From Cryptomeria japonica (Eukaryota; Streptophyta; Pinopsida; Cupressales; Cupressaceae), in NCBI RefSeq assembly GCF_030272615.1, contig NC_081406.1, positions 262,347,124-262,411,123 on the forward strand: a stretch of DNA of 64,000 nt, in the 5' to 3' direction. The notes beneath the pieces are model-generated. The model made no database searches and was not told where the DNA came from. It saw only the letters and a list, made by a program, of their open reading frames with translations. A program made the position numbers and the translations under genes. Below are positions 55,247 to 64,000 of the stretch, piece by piece (the first letter of the stretch is position 1; each line of letters opens with the position of its first letter).

Positions 55247-57003
55247 ATGGAGGATCAAGATCATCATGCACCTATGCCTAATCAGGATATACCTACACAG
55301 GCTCTTGATCAGGATGATCCCCATGCACATCCTGCACAACAGGATCATCTCCCTGATATTGGGACTATTTTTCATCATAGTGACCAAGAGATGCAAAGAC
55401 TGAGAGTAATTTTAGATGACCCATAGACGGGGCATTCAGGGATCGTCTAGTGAGCCACACCTCATTTTCCCCATAGGTTATTGATTCTATCTATAGGTAG
55501 TTGAGGGCTAAGGTGAGGGGTCCTCATACCTTGGTAGATGTGCAGAAGGAAGTCCCCAAGGAAATCATTAAGGAGCGATGTTTTCCATAGTACCAGGAGA
55601 AGAGAAAGGTGAGAGGATATCAGGTCACACAATGCATAGATCCACTAGTGGCAGAGAAGATATACCCACACTACTTAACTGCTCATGGTCGTTATCCTAA
55701 TAATGACCAGATACCTTTATACTTTTCTCAAAATGTGTTTGCTGAGGTTTGATTGGGTATGAGACCCAACTACCTTGACCTTCCAGGATATTATGGACAG
55801 GGGAGGGGTAGAGTTGCTGATAGAGATGCATATCGTAGGTGTGATAGACAGGTGCCCACACATAACCAACTTGTTGGTGAGATATTTCTAGCGATAGTCC
55901 CAACCCTCACCCCCATAGTTGATCATGTTGTGCTTGCTTCTCAAAGAGAAGCAATTGATACCATTGGAGACATTGCATGAACAACAACCATCATTTCTTT
56001 AGATAGGTTGGGTAGATATATGATGACCCAGCCACATTTGAGATCATCCACATATGCATCTTCCAGTCATGCGGTTGTTGATTTAGATCAGTATGTTATT
56101 GTTGGCATTCCCTCACCAGATGATGTAGCAGCTATAGCAGGAGGTGCTAGACATGTACAAATGTCACAGTATTTATCCGAGGACCTGTTACATGCATACC
56201 GTTTCATTTCATCTCGACTTCGGATACCATTGGCTCATGTCAGAGGTGAGATTCTTAGAGACACACAAGCTACTACATCGACTCATACACTGGGACATTC
56301 ACAACATTCTCATCACTCTACGTATGCTCCAAGTGACCCACCTACAGATCACTTTGTTTCTGTAGAGAAGATACAGGTTGATGATGTCCATATCACAGAT
56401 GAGGGCTTGGATTCATTTGAGGAGCAACTACAAGATTTGAGCCAGACTGGTTATATGGATATGCTACTAGGTGCATTAGAAACTTCATCAATGCTTAGTC
56501 ATCTACATAGCCCCTTACACTCCTCACTCATTCATACTGCTAGAGAGAGATATGCAGATGTAGCTGATGTGGCTGATATAGTCACAAGATATGATCAGAC
56601 TATACATGCTCTTGATACACAGGTACATGCACGCAATTTTTAATCACATGGTGTCCATTCAATTTCTATATAATTTAACTAAGTATCATTTATTACATTC
56701 AAACTAATCCTAAAATACATGTATGTAATAGTTACCTCATGTCACTCCTAGCTTGAGCTTAGAGCACATGCGTAGGCGAGATTCTTATGATGCTACACCT
56801 GCTAGTGGACAGGTTAGTTATGGATTTTGTATATACATGTACATGTTACAATATATTATAATAGTCTATTTGATTAAATAATATTCATGCATGTAGAGAT
56901 ATTTAATTTATATTCTACTTTTGCAGAGGTTGATTGGACATCCATTAGACCAGGACTCTCACTCAGAGGGTCGCTTCGTTCGTGGTCGACATGATGCAGA
57001 CTA
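55247..57003 (+). pseudogene. Multi-exon gene remnant, unknown product (companion of the transposase)
   Basis: An exon at 55247-55424 begins MEDQDHHAPMPNQDIPTQ and ends in a stop (TAG). A second open stretch in one frame runs from about 55435 to 56622 with TAG/TGA interruptions (for example near 55500, 55588, 55750 and 55978). It includes MRPNYLDLPGYYGQGRGRV and VDLDQYVIVGIPSPDD. GT/AG borders then predict exons at about 56762-56812 (HMRRRDSYDATPASG) and 56927-57003 (SEGRFVRGRHDAD, stop). The intron pattern and composition say gene, not noise. I do not recognise the family. It is convergent with the transposase-like gene at 57933-62114. Confidence 0.5.
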
Positions 57004-57932
57004 ATTTGCCACTTTATTATAGAATGTGTTTCTTTATATATACATGGAGTTTCATAGACATGTATTGCTACATTCAGACTTACTTTATATTGCTACATTC
57101 ATACTTACCTTATATTGCTACATTCAGATTTACTTTATATTACGTACATTCAGACTTACTTTATATTGAGCTACATTCAGACATATAGATTTGTTATAAT
57201 TTATATGTTTGGCATTTATTATTTACATGTGTGTGTTTGATATATACTTTATATCACATGTGTGTTTGATTAGATGTTTAGTTCAAGAATATTTCATGTT
57301 CTTAATTTAATATTTAAAATTTCATACTACATAAATGTATATATAATTAAATGAATACATCCTAATTTACTTAAATACAAATACATGTAGTAATAATTTG
57401 AATAACAAGTACAATTTATGAATGCACATTTAAAATTAGATTGTACATATATATTTTCAAATTTACACACACGTGTCCTAATTTAAATCAAATTTCATAC
57501 AAATGCATTTGTAATTAAATGTTCATACATATGTATGTTATAATTTACTTTATCTAGATACATGCTAAATAATTTGAATAACTTACAAATTACATGAATG
57601 TAAATTTAAAATTAGATATATATCGTAAGGGGTCATACAACCCCCTTAAGACATATTCAAGTTTACACACATGTCCTAATTTAAATCAAATTTCATACAA
57701 ATGCATTTTTAATTAAATGAATACAAGCCATATAAAAATCACACTTGAGCCATGTATAACTAAACAATATAGTCCAGAAAATCCATGTGTATAAAAATCA
57801 CAGATGTATTAAATTCAAACACTTTAATGTATTTAAAAATTTATCCTGGAAGTTTCGAAATAAGTTAAGTTCTAAAGTCTTATTAAATCAATTCATGGGT
57901 TCAAACACATGTATTTTGGTGTACTAAATAGT
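57004..57932. other. AT-rich gap between convergent genes
   Basis: No ORF of interest. ACATTCAGACTTACTTTATATT-like words repeat four times at 57070-57180. A single satellite-like AAGGGGTCATA occurs near 57628. Confidence 0.55.
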
Positions 57933-60900
57933 TCATGCCACATAAAGTGGTTCAAACCACTCTTCAATAACACTTAATATTTTCTCATGATCTTCACTAT
58001 CTAGTCTCCACTTTTGAGACCACCCACGACGTGGAATTGTATTAAGAATTAGGCCAACAACAATGACCAAGTGGCTATATTGATATACCTTGTTGTCAAT
58101 TTGGTATTCAATGAAATGAATCCCATGTTGAACAAATTTAACTTGTTTGAAATATGTCCCTTTCACTACAACTAAGCCTACATGTATAGGAAACAACAAA
58201 TTCCTCTAGGTTCAAAATTTTTTGTAAGTGTATAAAAATTAAAATTTGCATGTGCATAAAATAAATTAATAAATTTACACATGAATTGAAGTTCAAACCT
58301 GTGGGAAAGGACATTTCGTCACTCATTTTAGATTTTGTTAACTTCTTTCTCTCTTCTGTGCAACACAATAAATAATAACTAACACCTTCTATATTTCCAA
58401 CTTTTGCTATGACTGGAAAAATATCTCCTGCAATTCAAATTTACACATTAGGAAAATAAAACTTATAAATAAAATGTACTCGAATAAAAACTTACATGCA
58501 ACATTTTGTAAAGGTATATATATAGTATATGTACCTTTTTAATCATTCCTGAAATATGATCACAATCAACAAAAATTAAAGGAATGTCTTCAAACATTTC
58601 ATCCTCATTTTCATCGTATGTGTCAGTAACAACTAGTGGCATCAAATTCCATTCACTGGCATATCCAAGCTCTTGGTTCTTGCAATTAACAAAGTGTGTC
58701 GACTTGAATCTCATCATCAAAATACTACCTGCAACATGTTAGTTTCACAAAATACAAAGGAAATGCTACAGGAAATCCAAATTCAACCAATTAAACTACA
58801 TGAAATACATATAAAATAAAAATACTATTATTACCTTCATGATTTATGTCTCATTGTGTCCTAACTCCACTGTTCTTGGTTGGAGATGGTGTGCTCTTAG
58901 ACAGCACTGGTAGCTTCCAAGATGACATATGAAGAATGGACTGATAACTGATAGTTAACTGATAATATGATATGCAATGCTAAATGATTATGTTATATGA
59001 TTATTCTATTTGCTTCAAGATTAAAACTCACAAATGCATAAGTTTTCACAAATGACTAGCTTTGAAAACTCACTTGAAGACTAACTCTTTCTCAACTCAA
59101 ACTCTTGATTTTATAGACTTTGAGAGGATAAGATGATGTGGCTTGGATCAACGGTCATGATCTGATCTACAAATTTGGATGGCTGTGAGCAAAGGTGAGG
59201 GTTGAGAGAAAGGGGGAAGGAGAAGACAAGTGTCACTCATCTCACCTTGACTGGGTTGCTGACTAAGGGAATCTTGGGATGGTTGGAGAAAATTTAGGCA
59301 TGAGAGGACAAGTGGACTCAAGTCCTTCCTAAGATGTAGGGGTATTGGAGGGAATATAGAAGAAAATTTAAGAAATATGTGTACGTACACAATATTTTAT
59401 TAAATTTGGAAGTTGAAGATAAATGATGAATTAATATTTAAGAAATATTAATATCTTTAGCCACATGATTGATGAGTTGGCAAAGGGAAGATGAAGTGGA
59501 GATGGAAGGTGAGTTGGGAAAGGAATTTAAATAATTTGGAAATTATTTAATATTTGAGACTATAGGATAGAAGAATAATCATTAGATATTAGATATTCAA
59601 ATGATTGAAGGAAATAATTAAATATTAGATATTTAATTAATTGATTTGAAGAATAATTAAATACTAAATATTTAATTAATTGATTAGAAGAATAATTAAA
59701 TATTAAATATTAAATTAATAAGAGAAATAAGATAGATGAATTAATTAATAAAATATTTTAATTAAATTAATTAATAGAAAGACACAAATTGAATTAAATA
59801 AATTAATCTTTTCAAATTAACTATTTAATAGAAGAATAAATATTAAATAAATATAAAATATTTATTTAATTGCTCATAGCCATTTTTATGTGTATACACA
59901 AAGTTTTCCAAAATACAATTAGAACAAAAAAATGAATAATCCCTAGCGTACAATGTCCACAGGTGATTATCTGTACTCATGACACAATGCAAAGATCTTG
60001 TCTTCTCCACACTCTTGCATCCAAGCATATATATTTTATCGACATTTGTAAAATGTAGGTATGTGTACACAAACATCTTTGTAAAAAAATGAACTAAACA
60101 TTTAAATTTAATCAAATTTATTTATACTTCTAATCTACAAAATTCCCTTTTTTATTTATATATTTTGAACAAGTTTTTTTTTTTTGAAAAGAGATCACGT
60201 ACCTGATATCTCCCAAAACACTATATATGGAATGGGCTTGTATGTTACCGATGATGAACCGAGATAATTTGGTTGCACATAGTGTTTCTTACAATATTCA
60301 ACAATTTATTTGATACTTTCTTAGAGAACGTTTGATACAAGCTACTGCATCATCATGTTCACCCTTTCCATTCCCACTCTAAAAAACTCAAAACATGTGG
60401 TATTTTGTCATTTCAATGATATCTACATAGTGCATAAAATGGGCTCAAAGATTTGAATTGTGTTGCACATCCATCAGACCAAACAAAATGTTTAACTATT
60501 GTTAGGCCCCCCTCTTTCAAATACTCAAAAAATTTCTTAAAGCAATGTTGTACAAAAAGTGTGTCATGCTCCTTATCATCACTAATATAGAAGTGGTACA
60601 CTTTCTTAATGATATGATTTTCAAATGTACTATCGACACCACCCAAATCCATTTGTGCATGTCAATAACACACATGCACCATAATAGTGATTTTCTCTAA
60701 AAAGTAATACTCTGATTGAATCTATTTTTGATGTGCAAAAGTAATTTTTTGCGAAGTCCACTACTGATAGAATAGTTCCAGGTGGGAAAGTGTCTCTTAA
60801 TGTTTGAAATTGTTGTTCTTGCCACTTGGCAAAAAAACCATGGCATATGTATGGTTTTATCTACTTACAAAAAGTTTCATAAATGTTCCAATAGGTATCT

Positions 60901-62114
60901 CCTCTTCTACATAATCTAACCTTGTAGTTTCCTTTCCAAATTTTGTTTCAAATTTTTGGTACTTGTAACTCTTGCATTTTACCATCTTCGTCATGTCAGT
61001 ATCTTGATCTCTCAAAGGCAATTTAGCCAACTCCACACATGCTCCACAAATTCCTTTTATGCACTCTATTTGACCGGTTGCATTATCATCTGATTTGCCA
61101 CATAAGATGGATGTTATGAATTGACTTGTTCATTTAGGAGGAGAATTTTCATAACCATCACTATCTTCTCTAATCTTTCAAAACACCTAATAGTATAGAT
61201 AAAATTCTATGTGATAACAACAACAACAAGTTTCAAAGAATTTGTTTACCTTCACATAATATGGCATTAACCTTTCAAATATTGTTTGTCCAATCTTTAT
61301 ATGAGGGTTTGATTTAGTAAATGACACATACAATTCATGTTTTGTTGTGTCTAACCAATTTTTTACATCGATATCATAATGATCAGGGCTAATCCTCTTT
61401 TTGATAACATCTCTATTGTTTGATGAAGGACGAATATTATCATTCCAAAAACTTGTCACCAAGTTCCTAACAACATCTTCAATCCTATCAGAATGAGGAG
61501 CTCTATCTGATAGGAGCTCTACACATAATTTCCCAATTCCCTTCTGAGGTTGTATCATCCGAACTCTTTCTCCTTTTCATATATATTGATATAACCTTAT
61601 ACTAAAACCAATCTCAGATGACAATGAAGAGATTTGTCTTTTTTGAGGCATTCTTTCATTTACTAAAGATGTCAACATCACTCTTCTTGAAAATGCTCTT
61701 ATCTACTGTTCAATATTTTTTGCCAATGTTCACCAAACCTTTCTTGACATTTTCAATAATAGATATTTGTAGCTGAGAAGTTTTCCTCTTAATACTTGTA
61801 TCTATACCCAACAATTTTAGTGGATCTATTAATTTTTTATGAGTAAGTACAATTGATAACAATTGAGCTTTCTCTAGTCTAGTATCAAGATTATCAAAAT
61901 GAGACATTATTTCTTTTGCACTTTTATTCATTGACCTCCTTTTAGTATGTCTAGGTTCTTCATTGAGATGTTTCAATTCATCCACATCCATTTCTAGTAA
62001 ATGATCTAAATTTTTATATGAAATATTTCTCTTCAACTTTTTAGCTAGATCCGCAATATGCTCATCCATACCAGTAGAAGGTAACAAGCCTGACACCTCT
62101 CCTTGGACCTCCAT
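57933..62114 (-). pseudogene. DDE-like transposase gene, multi-exon (DFAENY / SDGxxxQFK family)
   Basis: Exons in order: 62114-61710 (MEVQGEVSGLLPSTGMDE, helical), 61558-61220 (TKSNPHIKIGQTIFERLMPYYV, ending in the Cys-rich ETCCCCYHIEF), about 61110-60890 (CIKGICGACVELAKLP, then YVEEEIPIGTFMK), about 60835-60650 (TLRDTFPPGTILSVVDFAKN, giving the first acidic residue), 60652-60413 (KHFVWSDGCATQFKS, the second), about 60060-59900 (KTRSLHCVMS, then CSNC), 58720-58520 and 58199-57933. The motif order Cys-rich block, VVDFAENY-like, WSDGxxxQFKS, TRxLHC is one I associate with a transposase-like family in plants and animals; the exact superfamily name is uncertain. Stops and splice-site decay are visible, for example near 60632. 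The gap 58720-59840 is AT-rich and probably intronic. Confidence 0.65.
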
Positions 62115-62432
62115 TTATTCACTTGGGCTTCCTCCCCATGTTCTTCAACTATAATGTGTTCTTCAGCCTTGTTTCCCTCAACTCCCGCTTGAGAACTTCC
62201 TTCTTGTTGAGCCTATTTTCACACAAAATATTAATACATATAAATATATATACATAGTAATATATCTAGAAGGACGCAAAATTTAAATTTATTTAAAAAC
62301 AACATAAAATTTTAATTTGCAAGGTCTTTATTAAAAATATTTGTTAATCTCAGAGATCTAGAGATACTAAATTAAAATGACATTAATATTTTAAATGCAC
62401 CAAAATTTATAGATAGAGTTCCTAAAAAGACA

Positions 62433-64000
<1,568 letters not shown>

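Noticed and set aside
55188-55403. Met/Ile-rich ORFs on both strands
   Set aside because: They overlap the MEDQDHHAP exon frame, which has better composition and leads into further exons.

Overview
The window is nuclear DNA from a seed plant with a large genome built mostly of transposable elements. The evidence is CACTA transposase genes with introns, an Athila-like Ty3/gypsy element, LTR elements primed by tRNA-iMet, and a plant-type PPR fragment. A gymnosperm is plausible from the old, deeply nested insertions, but that is inference. I see no intact cellular housekeeping gene.

Left part (1-39354): an old plus-strand pseudogene (271-3983) lies beside LTR retrotransposon A, which spans 4012-39349 and is flanked by the 5-bp duplication TTCAT. 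A runs on the minus strand and is split twice. A 23.3-kb CACTA transposon (7935-31236, duplication TGT) sits in its gag. A second, nearly complete copy of the same family, B (32186-38847), sits in its 5' LTR. A and B have a PBS, a polypurine tract, a zinc-knuckle gag without a capsid part, no polymerase, and a large second ORF of unknown function. In B that ORF is open for 1098 codons although B's LTRs differ by about 9 percent (counted by eye).

The CACTA element holds a PPR gene fragment, a TNP2 transposase gene and a TnpA/Transposase_24-like gene on the plus strand. On the minus strand it holds two related long pseudogenes of unknown function with related upstream repeats. The pseudogene at 271-3983 belongs to the same family.

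Middle (40300-54822): a tandem satellite of palindromic units built on a TGACCCCTTAGGACC core is split by an 11-kb Athila-like Ty3/gypsy element (41472-52519, duplication CCCCT). That element has gag, protease, reverse transcriptase, RNase H, integrase and an extra 3' ORF, all inactivated mainly by in-frame stops.

Right part (54823-64000): two convergent multi-exon gene remnants lie between a CT-rich and a GA-rich repeat block. The minus-strand one is a DDE-like transposase with DFAKNY and SDGCATQFK motifs. The pair may form one DNA transposon whose right end lies outside the window.
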